From positions 1 to 54,179 of the forward strand of contig JAGHRX010000099.1 of assembly GCA_018066165.1 (NCBI GenBank): a stretch of 54,179 nucleotides of DNA, in the 5' to 3' direction. The position numbers and the translations under genes were made by a program. Shown piece after piece: positions 8,361 through 17,600 of this stretch; position 1 is the first letter of the stretch, and every line of letters starts with the position of its first letter. Under the pieces are notes generated by a model that did no database searches, was not told the origin of the DNA, and worked only from the letters and a program-made list of their open reading frames with translations. The DNA is from UBA1723 sp018066165 (GTDB lineage Bacteria; Bacteroidota; Bacteroidia; Bacteroidales; Paludibacteraceae).

Positions 8361-9110
8361 ATGAAAAAATTATTTTTGGCGGTAATGTCATTATCGCTTG
8401 CAATAGGTTCAGTTTCCGCAAAGGGAGCTAAGAAGGATGCCAGTGGCTTGGCTAATTCAGTCGACTCTGTGAGCTATGCTCTTGGTATCAATATCGGAAT
8501 GAGCCTTCAGGAGCAGTTTAAGCAGCTTCCTATCGAAAATATCAACACTGCAGCATTCTGTGAGGCGTTGAAGAATACACTTAACAAGGATACTGCACTT
8601 TTGAAGATCAAGGCCGCTGAGTCTGGCAATGTTATTCAGAATGTGATGCAGAGAGCTGAGCAGGAGAAGACAATGAAGGATTTGGCTGCTAACAAGATCT
8701 GGATGGCAAACAACAAAACTAAGCCAGGTATTAAGGAGACAGCTTCTGGTTTGCAATATCAGGTAATATTCGAGGGTGCTGGCGACAAACCAAAGGCTAC
8801 TGATAAGGTTTCTGTGACATATACTGGTACATTGACTGATGGCACTATCTTCGACAGCTCTGCGTCACCTATCTCTTTCGAGCTTAACAAGGTGATCCCA
8901 GGTTGGACTGAAGGAATCCAGTTGATGCCTGTAGGAAGTAAGTACAAGCTATTTATTCCGTCGGAGCTTGCATACGGCAATCGTGCTATGGGTGCAAAGA
9001 TCAAGCCAAACTCAATCTTGATTTTCGACGTTGAACTTCTTGGCATCGAGAAGGCTCAGGCTCGTAGCTCGGCAAAATTCCAGTTTAAGCCTTACCAGCG
9101 TACTATGTAA
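8361..9110 (+). CDS. FKBP-type peptidyl-prolyl cis-trans isomerase, exported
   Basis: 249 residues with an N-terminal signal peptide (MKKLFLAVMSLSLAIGSVSA). FKBP_N helical region from about 28 with SVSYALGINIG, then the FKBP domain (about 145-230) with KVSVTYTGTLTDGTIFDSS and PVGSKYKLFIPSELAYG. Likely a periplasmic folding factor. Slightly basic C-terminal extension (KAQARSSAKFQFKPYQRTM) past the FKBP fold. Cotranscribed with the FKBP genes on either side; a hexameric repeat array starts at the first base after its stop codon. Confidence 0.92.
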   Translation: MKKLFLAVMSLSLAIGSVSAKGAKKDASGLANSVDSVSYALGINIGMSLQEQFKQLPIENINTAAFCEALKNTLNKDTALLKIKAAESGNVIQNVMQRAEQEKTMKDLAANKIWMANNKTKPGIKETASGLQYQVIFEGAGDKPKATDKVSVTYTGTLTDGTIFDSSASPISFELNKVIPGWTEGIQLMPVGSKYKLFIPSELAYGNRAMGAKIKPNSILIFDVELLGIEKAQARSSAKFQFKPYQRTM

Positions 9111-9186
9111 ACGTTGACGTTGACGAAAACGAAGACGAAAACGAAGACGAAAACGAAGACGAAAACGAAAATCAAAACGAAAAAAG
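9111..9186 (+). repeat. Hexameric RACGNN repeat array abutting a stop codon
   Basis: Direct repeats of six bases (ACGTTG, then alternating GACGAA/AACGAA) begin directly after the TAA of the exported FKBP gene and fill most of the gap to the next FKBP gene. Related arrays lie at 13980-14005, 14711-14750 and 49752-49817, each also at the 3' end of a gene. Confidence 0.85.
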
Positions 9187-9202
9187 AAAAATACAATATA
9201 TA

Positions 9203-9946
9203 ATGAGAAAGCAGTTAATGACAGCAGTGTCTGTAATGGCACTACTTGCAGCGACATCTTGCCAGAAGCAGGCAACTTCGATGTCAGCGAAAGATTTGAA
9301 GACAGATGTTGATTCTGTATCTTACGCTCTTGGTATTAACGTAGGAGATGGATTCAAGCACGATTTGGAGAGATTCCCGGGTGACACAATCAATAAGGAC
9401 GCTCTAATTGCAGGTTTCACTGAGGCTTTGAAGGCAGTGGATGAGGATAAGCTTCCAATGTCTATCGAGGATGCAAGAAACGTAATGCAGGAGTACGTCA
9501 CTAAGGTCCGTGACGCTCAGATCACAAAGAACAGAGCAGAAGAGGAGGCTTTCTTGGAGGCTAACAAGACTAAGGAGGGCGTTCAGGTAACAACTTCTGG
9601 CTTGCACTTCAAGTCAATCGTTGAGGGTACAGGCAAGCAGGCTTCAGATACTTCATTCGTAAAGGTTAACTATACTGGTAAGTTGATCGACGGTACTGTA
9701 TTCGATAGCTCAATCGAACGTGGTGAGCCAGCTGTATTCAACGTGAGAGGCGTTATCCCTGGATTTGCAGAGGGTATCAAGATGATGAAGGAAGGTGGTA
9801 AGGCAGAGCTTGTTATTCCAGCTCGTTTGGCTTACGGTGATGGCGAGGCCGGATCTATTCCACCAGCTTCTTGTATCACATTCGAGGTTGAGCTTGTCCA
9901 GGTTGATCCTGAGATGCCAAAGCGTCCAGGCATGCCACGCAGATAA
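9203..9946 (+). CDS. FKBP-type peptidyl-prolyl cis-trans isomerase lipoprotein
   Basis: 247 residues. Signal peptide with lipobox LAATSC (Cys20), so predicted to be a periplasm-facing or surface lipoprotein. FKBP_N region with SVSYALGINVGDGF, then the FKBP domain with FVKVNYTGKLIDGTVFDSS and EGGKAELVIPARLAYGD. Third of three tandem FKBP paralogues, each in a different predicted location. Ends with a Pro/Arg tail (EMPKRPGMPRR). A hairpin plus T-run terminator follows within 60 bases, closing the cluster. Confidence 0.93.
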   Translation: MRKQLMTAVSVMALLAATSCQKQATSMSAKDLKTDVDSVSYALGINVGDGFKHDLERFPGDTINKDALIAGFTEALKAVDEDKLPMSIEDARNVMQEYVTKVRDAQITKNRAEEEAFLEANKTKEGVQVTTSGLHFKSIVEGTGKQASDTSFVKVNYTGKLIDGTVFDSSIERGEPAVFNVRGVIPGFAEGIKMMKEGGKAELVIPARLAYGDGEAGSIPPASCITFEVELVQVDPEMPKRPGMPRR

Positions 9947-9973
9947 TTTGAATAAAAGTTCAAGCATTATATA

Positions 9974-10005
9974 GGAGACGTGAGAAATCGCGTCTCCTTT
10001 TTTTA
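9974..10005 (+). terminator. Intrinsic terminator of the FKBP cluster
   Basis: Stem GGAGACG/CGTCTCC with a 10-base loop, followed by eight T. The stem core GAGACG...CGTCTC resembles the terminators at 5673-5700 and 3973-3996. Confidence 0.8.
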
Positions 10006-10078
10006 TTTATCTGATTCCTTTTTTGTGGATTGGTGATATTTTTAAATTGTTTTTGACATAGGGTATTTAAAAATAATT

Positions 10079-10086
10079 TACCTTTG
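10079..10086 (+). promoter_or_regulatory. Promoter -7 element for the pentapeptide lipoprotein operon
   Basis: TACCTTTG, with a possible -33 TTTG at 10052-10055 (spacing 23, slightly long). It lies 29 bases before the chosen ATG at 10116. An ATG at 10095 would be too close to the expected transcript start. Confidence 0.5.
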
Positions 10087-10115
10087 CTATGTAAATGGTT
10101 AAATTAGGTAATGTA

Positions 10116-11213
10116 ATGACTAAATCGCAGATCTATTTCATAAAATTAATAGTGTTGATGTTTTTCTCTTTCTTTAGCGTTTCGTGTGGAAGAGACGGAG
10201 GAAATAACGCAGAAGCGAGAGAACCTGAGACAGTGTCGTCTAAGGCAATGACAGAATATCATGCTGAAGATATCATCAAGATGGTCAAGAAAGGAAAGCC
10301 TGTCCAGCTGATGAATTGTATGATATGGGATGATTTGGATTTCACTCAGTGTGGCGATCCAAGAATCACATCTGGTATTGCTGTTGAGGTAGACGTTGAG
10401 GTCCCTTTGTACTTCAACCACTGTTTGTTTATGGGAAATGTGGTTGGAAAGTCTAAGTATAAAGATAAATTCTCATGCAGCACGAATTTCCGTCGTTCGG
10501 TGACTTTCTCGGATTGTGATTTCCGTGGAGAGGTTGATTTCACAAAGGTTATCGTTGCTGACAATATCGATTTCAGTAAGTCTACTTTCGGAGAGAACGC
10601 TAAGTTTGATTTGCTTGAGCTTCGTGGAGGTATCAACAGATTCTATGAGATTACTGCTGAGAAGAATTTCTCATTCACGTCGAGCTACTCAAACGGAAAC
10701 ATTTCATTCATGGATGCCTCATTCAAAGGCGACGCGAATTTTCACAAGTTGATCTGCTCCGAGTTGATGATGAACAACACTACATTCGAGGGAGACGCTA
10801 TCTTCTCAAACATGACTGTCCGAGGTTCAGCTTTGTTCAACTATGCTAAATTCAACCACGATTGTGATTTGTCTTACTCTAAATTCTTGGCTCCTGTTAT
10901 CATGACTCATGCTGAGATTTTCGGTAAAATCACATTTAACTATTGTGTGTTCAACTCACCAAGCCGTTTCTCAAACTCTACAGCAAATATAATGGATATG
11001 AACGAGTCTTTGTTCTTCTTCTATCCAGATTTGTCTAACGTGAAGATTGATAAGGTCGCTAATGACGAATGTACTTATTCTGCTCTTAAGAGAGAGAAGC
11101 ATATTTTCTCTTTAGGAAAGATGAGAGATAACCAAGCAGCTAAAGAACAAAATAATCCGAGTAACATCCAGATAAGAGATAAATCTACGAATAAGGATGT
11201 TGCGAAGGAATAA
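10116..11213 (+). CDS. Pentapeptide-repeat lipoprotein, function unknown
   Basis: 365 residues from the chosen start. Hydrophobic signal (IYFIKLIVLMFFSFF) and lipobox FSVSC predict a lipoprotein. The body shows a beta-helix-like five-residue periodicity with Phe or Leu at the centre (VTFSDCDFRGEVDF, NIDFSKSTFGENAKF, ASFKGDANF, TTFEGDAIF, ALFNYAKF), that is, degenerate pentapeptide repeats over roughly 60-320. The C-terminal 50 residues are polar and Lys/Asn-rich. No catalytic residues are recognisable. It is followed 16 bases later by the papain-like protease lipoprotein, so the two are probably cotranscribed and may act together at the envelope; that is inference. Confidence 0.8.
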   Translation: MTKSQIYFIKLIVLMFFSFFSVSCGRDGGNNAEAREPETVSSKAMTEYHAEDIIKMVKKGKPVQLMNCMIWDDLDFTQCGDPRITSGIAVEVDVEVPLYFNHCLFMGNVVGKSKYKDKFSCSTNFRRSVTFSDCDFRGEVDFTKVIVADNIDFSKSTFGENAKFDLLELRGGINRFYEITAEKNFSFTSSYSNGNISFMDASFKGDANFHKLICSELMMNNTTFEGDAIFSNMTVRGSALFNYAKFNHDCDLSYSKFLAPVIMTHAEIFGKITFNYCVFNSPSRFSNSTANIMDMNESLFFFYPDLSNVKIDKVANDECTYSALKREKHIFSLGKMRDNQAAKEQNNPSNIQIRDKSTNKDVAKE

Positions 11214-11229
11214 CCAAAAATAAGAAGAT

Positions 11230-12723
11230 ATGAATATAAAAAATCTACGCAGCCGAGTTGGCAAGTTGTTTGTTGGAGGAGCTATTGCAGCGATGCCTCT
11301 TTCTTTGACATCGTGTGACGAGAGTACTGTAAATGCTGTATTTGATATTTTGGAGGCTCTTCTTGATAGTATGGGTTATATTCCCCAGAACGAGGATATC
11401 GACGACGAGAATGTAGATGGTCTGGATAATGACGACTCAAATCTACCTCCTTCAAAAGATTGGACTGCATATTCGCCAGCTGTAGGAAACCAGGGCTCAT
11501 ACGGAACATGTGTGGCTTGGGCTACAGGTTACGGATTGAAGACTACTCTTGATAATATCGACGCTAAGCGTACAAATGCTAAGACCACTGCGTCTTACCA
11601 GACTTCGCCAATCGACCTTTGGCATGGTATGAGATCTCAGTATAGCGGCGCCACATCAAACCAGTGTGGTGGAGCAAGCTTTGATCCTGCGTTCAAGGTG
11701 TTGATCTCTAACGGAGCAACAACAATGGCGAACAAACCATTTACTGGTCAGAAGATGACTTGTGATGGCGCTACTCTTACTGGAAATGCAAGCAATAAGC
11801 TTGGAGTTTACCGTATGGTCGCTTATACAAGAGAATTGTCTGGTTCTGGCTCTTACGGTATGACACTAACCAACTTAAAGTCAAAGTTAAAAGTGGGTCC
11901 ACTTGTGGTAGGTGCTAAACTTGGAGAGAATTTTATGCGTTGGAATTCAAGCGCCACTATCACAGCTGATGATCCGGATTCATATAACGGAGGTCATGCT
12001 TACCACGCTATGTTGGTGGTAGGTTACGATGATTCAAGAAAGGCATTCCGTATTCAGAACTCATGGGGTGCGTCTGATTGGGGTGATAACGGATATATCT
12101 GGGTTGGTTACAACCATTTCATCAATAACTTTGCATTCGGCGTTTGGTCTGCATCCAACAATGCAAATGCCTACGCTGACAACACTGCCGCAACAAGAGG
12201 CATCACAGGTGTTGATTTGAAGCTTGAGGTTATCGCAGACGAGGCTCTAATAAATGGCTCACGTAAGTTGACTTTCGATATCGTTAATAATGGTTCAAGC
12301 AATGTCAACTTGTCTGACTGCGACGTTGTTTACACTCTATTCAAGAAGAAGCATTTCCACACAAAGTCTACTTTGGGTGAGGCTAAGGTAAACGCTGTTA
12401 TTCCTGCGGGTGCTAAGGCATCAGATATTTTAGGCAAGACTTTGACTATCGAGTATAAGTTGCCATCACAGTTCTGCGACGGTCTTTCTACAGATGCAGA
12501 CTGCTACATGTTCTTGGCTCTTGATCCAAAGAATGAGTCTGGCGATGATAACCTTGGCAACAACTTCGCTTTCATCACATCTGCAGATGCCAAGCCATTG
12601 AAGGTGTTCAACAACGAGATCACAAACGGGGTTAAGATCCTAACTTCTGATTTGAGAGACAAGATAGTGAATGATTACACAGGTGCTGAGTTGCTCGGTC
12701 GCTTGGCAAACGAATCTAAGTAA
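11230..12723 (+). CDS. Papain-like (C1A family) cysteine protease lipoprotein
   Basis: 497 residues. Signal peptide with lipobox LTSC (Cys29), followed by an acidic linker (about 50-72; EDIDDENVDGLDNDD). Peptidase C1 catalytic residues are visible: Gln88 and Cys94 in NQGSYGTCVAWA, His259 in AYHAMLVVGYDD and Asn277 in IQNSWG. A C-terminal region of about 190 residues (after GVWSASN) looks like a beta-sandwich of unknown role. There is no obvious inhibitory propeptide beyond the short linker, unlike many papain zymogens. Probably exported to the outer membrane or cell surface. Second gene after the pentapeptide lipoprotein; terminator hairpin 21 bases past the stop. Confidence 0.9.
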   Translation: MNIKNLRSRVGKLFVGGAIAAMPLSLTSCDESTVNAVFDILEALLDSMGYIPQNEDIDDENVDGLDNDDSNLPPSKDWTAYSPAVGNQGSYGTCVAWATGYGLKTTLDNIDAKRTNAKTTASYQTSPIDLWHGMRSQYSGATSNQCGGASFDPAFKVLISNGATTMANKPFTGQKMTCDGATLTGNASNKLGVYRMVAYTRELSGSGSYGMTLTNLKSKLKVGPLVVGAKLGENFMRWNSSATITADDPDSYNGGHAYHAMLVVGYDDSRKAFRIQNSWGASDWGDNGYIWVGYNHFINNFAFGVWSASNNANAYADNTAATRGITGVDLKLEVIADEALINGSRKLTFDIVNNGSSNVNLSDCDVVYTLFKKKHFHTKSTLGEAKVNAVIPAGAKASDILGKTLTIEYKLPSQFCDGLSTDADCYMFLALDPKNESGDDNLGNNFAFITSADAKPLKVFNNEITNGVKILTSDLRDKIVNDYTGAELLGRLANESK

Positions 12724-12743
12724 TCAGTTTTGATTCATAAAGG

Positions 12744-12777
12744 CAAGGTCGGGATTTCATCTCGGCCTTGTTTGTTT
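12744..12777 (+). terminator. Terminator hairpin after the C1A protease gene
   Basis: CAAGGTCGGGA pairs with TCTCGGCCTTG with one G-U and one mismatch across a 5-base loop, followed by a T-rich stretch. Confidence 0.65.
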
Positions 12778-12900
12778 TTGGCTCTGTCCTAAAGATTATA
12801 AGCAAAGCTCATTTTGAACAACCACAAAGTTTTCTTATGTTTCTTTTTCCGCGTTAAGCGTTTTCAAGACATTTGAATGTCTGTTTTCCAGTGCCACAAC

Positions 12901-12936
12901 GAAGTTGTTATTTATCGGGCACGTTTTCTGTTCTAT
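12901..12936 (+). repeat. Shared upstream element, copy 1 (before the BASS transporter)
   Basis: A 36-base segment ending GGCACGTTTTCTGTTCTA is repeated with few changes at 20714-20749. Both copies lie within 80 bases of the start of a plus-strand gene. Here it is part of a hairpin (GTGCC upstream pairs with GGGCAC). Confidence 0.6.
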
Positions 12937-12948
12937 ATAGGTTTTGCA

Positions 12949-12979
12949 AAGGGCGGAAGCCCTTGCTCCTCCTCCAACG
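12949..12979 (-). repeat. Dispersed GC-rich hairpin repeat, partial copy F
   Basis: Read on the minus strand this matches CGTTGGAGGAGG...AGGGC..CCGCCCTT of the other copies (closest to 36771-36820). It lacks the distal ATCCTC end. Confidence 0.6.
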
Positions 12980-13013
12980 TATAATAATTTATAGAGAATA
13001 AATTTTGAAATAG

Positions 13014-13979
13014 ATGTCAACGAAAGAGAAAATAAATCATTTCATCAACCAGTATATTCTGATGATCGCTATGGTGCTCGGCATCACTGCATACCTGATC
13101 TATCATAATCTGGATTTGTCGAGTACTACTCGTGGTGCTGTAAATTCTTTAGTGAATTTCCTTATTCCGACGATGGTGCTTGTGATGCTTTACGTGACAT
13201 TCTGCAAAGTGAATCTCCGTAAGTTGAAATTCACTCGTTGGCATCTGATGCTGTTTCTGTTTCAAATATCGGTGATGACGGTGATTACTGTCATCGCGTC
13301 GCTACTGCAGGATACAAAGTTCGTGGTGTTGGCTGAAGCCGCCTTCATCTGCGTCGCCAGCCCAACCGCAACAGGAAGCGTCGTCGTGCTGACACAACGC
13401 TGGGGAGGCAATAGCGAGACCACAACCACCTATACTTTGATTTCTAACCTTATTACAGCCTTTTTCGTGCCTGTGATGATTCCTTTTATGTCGACGAAGG
13501 ATTATTCCCTCTGCGACAGCTTTTTGATGATTTTAAGACGTGTCACGCCGCTCCTTGTCATTCCGATTTTGGCGGCTTTGGCAACGCAGATATTTTTCCC
13601 TAAGGTGATTGACACTGTAAAGAAGTGGCGAGATCTGCCTTTATACCTTTGGGCTGTGGCGATGTGCCTGGCGATCTCGTTGACTTTACGATATCTGATT
13701 TCGAGTGAGTTTGGAATACCGATTGAGATAGCGGTTGCGTTTGTCTCTATGGTGGTATGTGCCTTTTTGTTTTTCTTTGGCAAAAAGATAGGCAGAAAAT
13801 ATGGTGAACATATCGGTGCAGGGCAAGGTTTGGCCCAGCGTAACACGGTCTTCATCATCTGGCTTGGCTCCACATTCCTTCATCCGTCGTGTGCGATTGC
13901 TGGAGGTTTTTATAGCCTATGGCAGAATCTATTCAATACTTATCAAATGGCGAAATTTGAGAAAGAAGGGAAAATATGA
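13014..13979 (+). CDS. BASS-family (bile acid:sodium symporter-like) transporter
   Basis: 321 residues with about nine or ten hydrophobic segments. Family-like blocks are CVASPTATGSVVVLTQRWGGN (about 115-135), where the unwound helix should lie, and GQGLAQRNTVFIIWLGSTFLHP near 270-290. Likely a secondary transporter of an organic anion; the substrate cannot be told. Start codon directly follows a segment containing repeated intergenic sequence. The TGA stop is followed at once by a hexameric repeat, and the next gene converges on it. Confidence 0.75.
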   Translation: MSTKEKINHFINQYILMIAMVLGITAYLIYHNLDLSSTTRGAVNSLVNFLIPTMVLVMLYVTFCKVNLRKLKFTRWHLMLFLFQISVMTVITVIASLLQDTKFVVLAEAAFICVASPTATGSVVVLTQRWGGNSETTTTYTLISNLITAFFVPVMIPFMSTKDYSLCDSFLMILRRVTPLLVIPILAALATQIFFPKVIDTVKKWRDLPLYLWAVAMCLAISLTLRYLISSEFGIPIEIAVAFVSMVVCAFLFFFGKKIGRKYGEHIGAGQGLAQRNTVFIIWLGSTFLHPSCAIAGGFYSLWQNLFNTYQMAKFEKEGKI

Positions 13980-14005
13980 CGTTAACGTTGACGTTAACGT
14001 TGACA
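13980..14005 (+). repeat. Hexameric repeat (GTTAAC/GTTGAC) at gene end
   Basis: Alternating GTTAACGTTGAC units start right after the TGA stop of the BASS gene and end just before the stop of the converging membrane-protein gene. Contains ACGTTAACGT palindromes. Confidence 0.75.
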
Positions 14006-14006
14006 T

Positions 14007-14693
14007 TTAGAATAATCTCTTTCTTAATGCGTAGTTCATCCAGATTATTGCCATTAGGAAAACAGAGCCATTTGTAAATCCTAATATACTCATCAATGTG
14101 ACGGAACCTATATGGTCTAATATTGTTTTGTCTATGTCTTCTTTTGTTGAAATAAAATAGAAGAGGAAAAAGAAAATCATCATAGTCGCTGTGAGTATAA
14201 ATGATTTTTTTGTCCAGTTGTCCATTTTACAAAGAATAGGATATTGCAGAATGATAAGAGTCGTGGATGTAATGTAACACAGAATATCTTTACTCTCAAA
14301 CGTAATACAAAGGATACTATTAACCACAACTCCATTTAATAACACATAGCAAAACCATTTTAGAGGAGTTGGTTTAGTAATTCTGTTTTCGTTAGGTATG
14401 TTTGTCGCTCCTAAAAGACAAGCAATAGAAAAGAATACGATGGTGAAAACTAGTGCTATAGGATAAGTGAAAAATGAAACGAATACTATCCCCTTTGGTA
14501 TAAATTCAAAAAACTCGGCAAAATTTTCGATCTCAATTCTTGACAAAAATAGAGTGAAACAGACAATTGGAATTAGTGCACAAGTATAGGATATAGCAAG
14601 AAAGTATCGCTTTCCTCCTCTTTGGTGAATCGCCCATAAAAAAACTGCGATAGTGGCAAGGATAGCTAAAGTGATAAGAATTGCAAGATTCAT
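14007..14693 (-). CDS. Hypothetical integral membrane protein
   Basis: 228 residues with six or seven predicted transmembrane segments (for example 2-20, 33-50, 70-92, 112-130, 160-180, 205-222). No recognised motif or family. Its ATG overlaps the tamB stop by four bases (ATGA), so translation is probably coupled to tamB and the two are cotranscribed. AT-richer than tamB. A role in envelope biology is suggested only by this linkage. Confidence 0.7.
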   Translation of the reverse strand: MNLAILITLAILATIAVFLWAIHQRGGKRYFLAISYTCALIPIVCFTLFLSRIEIENFAEFFEFIPKGIVFVSFFTYPIALVFTIVFFSIACLLGATNIPNENRITKPTPLKWFCYVLLNGVVVNSILCITFESKDILCYITSTTLIILQYPILCKMDNWTKKSFILTATMMIFFFLFYFISTKEDIDKTILDHIGSVTLMSILGFTNGSVFLMAIIWMNYALRKRLF

Positions 14694-17600
14694 TTGTCCT
14701 TCTTTTGGCTTTCGTTTTTGTTTTCGTTATCGTCAACGTTAACGTTATCGTTTTTCCTACGCTTCTTTCCAAACATTTTCTTGAATGGAGAGATGTATGT
14801 GCTAATCAACTCCTCAGCATCGTCGTAATCGTGACGATACAATAATCCTAATCCTTGGGTTTGCGAGCCTATATTACGAAGGTAACTATTGGATGAACGG
14901 TTGAATGCCTTTCCTCTGAATCTTCCGTTTGAAGAAATCTTATATTCCACATCGAAATCGACAATCGCACTACTGCTTATTTCGTTTTGCAATGCCGACA
15001 AACCTTCACGTCGGCCGAAATTTCCGTTTAGGAGCAATCGGTCGTTGAATAATCCAGTGGATAAAGCGACCTCAAATTCTGTGTTTTGGGTAAACTGGTC
15101 CGGACGCACGTTGACGCCGACATTGACATCATTGTTGATCTTTGAAAGCAAACCACTGATTTCCGAAGACAATGCGGCGAATCCCATTGCCGACATGTTG
15201 TTGTTGGTTGTTCCGATATCAGATGTGTTGAATGTTCCGAATGCAAGAAGACTGGCGACGTTTCTGTTCATCGCTTCATCGGTGTTGATCACACTTTTCA
15301 CCTTACGCATCATATCGTCGTCGATGTTTGGCATGTCAAGGTCAAACTTTACTGTTGGCTTTGAGATCGTACCGGAGATATCCATCAGACAGTTGACCTG
15401 TGTGGTGGTGACATTATTTTCAGCTAAGATATCTCCGACGTAAGCACTCAACGTGTATTTGGCGTCAATATCGACGATTGCGGCTGTAGGGTCTCCATTC
15501 CAGCGGACTGTACTTCCGTCGAGCAATTCAAACTTTCTTGCGATGATACTCTGGATAGTAAACAGATAGTCTCCCTTTGTGATCTGGTATTGTCCATACA
15601 TTTTGAAAAGGTCGTCTCTTCCATCATAGTTGAATGTCAGGTTTCCATTTCCTCTCGCGCGTATGGCGTCTCCAAGTTTCTGATCCAAAATCAACGATAC
15701 CTGGGCATCTGGTGTCGCCTCCAACGCGGCATTGACATTCACGATAATTGGAGTCTCAGCCTCCTCCTCACGTATCTTTTGAATCTTTTGCCTTCTTGCT
15801 CTACGTAGCTCCTGCGTCGTCATCTTTGAATTCTTCTTGAATGTGATGAATCCTGCGTCGTCCACGCCTTTCGCACCGTCGAGAGGCACTATCAGTTTGC
15901 TGTCTTTCTTAGTCTTTGCCTTGATGTCGATATTCAACTCGTCTCCGCTTCCCGACACTCCGACCTTTCCACCGATGTATGCCTTTCCATAGAACAAGTC
16001 GTTGTCGGTCTCATTGGTGTTGAGAGCAAGCAGATGGTCGGAATCAAGGTTGACGGCATATTTCCAGTGTAGGAATCCTTCGCAGAGAATAAGGGCAGAA
16101 AGCAGACCGTTGTTGCCTTCCTGATCTTTGATGTTTATTCCGTCCAATCTGAATGAGTTATGTCTCATCCACACTGTATCTGAGAATGTGTATTTGACGT
16201 TTGTGTAGTCGATGTTGAAATCGAAGTCACGCACAAGTCCTATTCCTTCAAGTCCGATGTCGTCGAACTTGCCGTATGCCAAGACGTCGGTGTTGAGCAC
16301 TCCTGTATTGTTGCTCAACACTCCGTCGAGCCAGATACGTAGGAATTTCATATCAATATCGCGAAGTTTGCCGTCGATAAACAATGAGTCGTTGTCGAAA
16401 TATACAGCTCCGTCGATCTCGCTCTTTTCATGAGTCTCCCATGCAGTCACCACATCTGTTCCGAAGATGAGTGTGTTGTTCTTCTTGTCGTAGCCAAATT
16501 CAGCCTGCATATCTCCAAATGGATAGTTGTTGAGGTAGGCGTCGAACAAACCAAGTTTTCCCTCTATCGTTGGATTGCTGAACAGTTTTGTCAAATAGAA
16601 ATCACCGTCTCCGATTCCTCCGAAGGTGATATACTTGTTGTCGAGAATCTTGCTGAACTGAGTGACGTCGAGATCGGTGAACCAGATTCTCAAACTGTCG
16701 TCTTTCAAATCCGTCGTCTTTCCTTGTGCATGGAATTTCTGGTAGCTGTTCTCGATTTCGAATTTCTTGACGTCGAGTAGTTTCGGACGCAACTCGATCT
16801 CTCCGGCTCCGATGCTCCACACCGAATCCTTTATCACCACTTTCGACGGAATGATTGAGATGTCTGCCGACAATCCATCTTTGGTGTAGCCTTTCAACGC
16901 CGTCTTCAACGATAGATTTCCACTATAAGTGACATCCTCCGAATTGCTGAACGACAGACGCAAATCGAGATTGTCGTTCTTAGCGTTGGAATTAAGACTG
17001 ATATAGTATGGATATCTACGCTTGTCGGGATCGGAGTAGGTTGAGCGGCAGACAACCTTGAGATCTTCATGTGGGTTTTCCACCAAAAGCAAGGCATCCT
17101 CCACAATGTTGTCGTTGTAGATGAATAGTGGAGCCTCGAATCTCAACTGGAATTTCTTGGTGCTGTCGTTGATGAATCCTTTCAGTGTGCTTTTCTGCTG
17201 AATCACGACAGGAAGCTCAACGATATCGTTGATTGGCTCTGTGTTCTCAATCGCAAAGCTGAAGGTAAAATCGTTGGCACTCTCCGACGTCGATGGCTCC
17301 ACATACTTAGGATCCATTTCTTTCAACGTCGGCAGATATGAGTATGCGATCTGCTTCATGTTGTCGACCAGCGTCGCAAAAGAGTATTTTCCCTCTACAT
17401 TTCCATTGATGTAGTCGGAGATGATGTTGATTCTTTTCTTCCCGTTTTTCGATGGTACGGTGTTGAGTGTGAAAAGGTTGAGATACAAGTATCTGTCGCC
17501 ACGTGTGCATAGGAAATTGTCGAGAGTGACCGAGCCAGACAAGTCGTCGATGGTTTTTCCTGTGCAGTTTGTTGTGATGTCAAATGAAACGGTGACAGGA

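Noticed and set aside
9012..9275. Minus-strand Arg/Phe-rich reading frame
   Set aside because: It is a translation of the hexameric repeat between two FKBP genes (RFRLRFR pattern) and overlaps both real genes.
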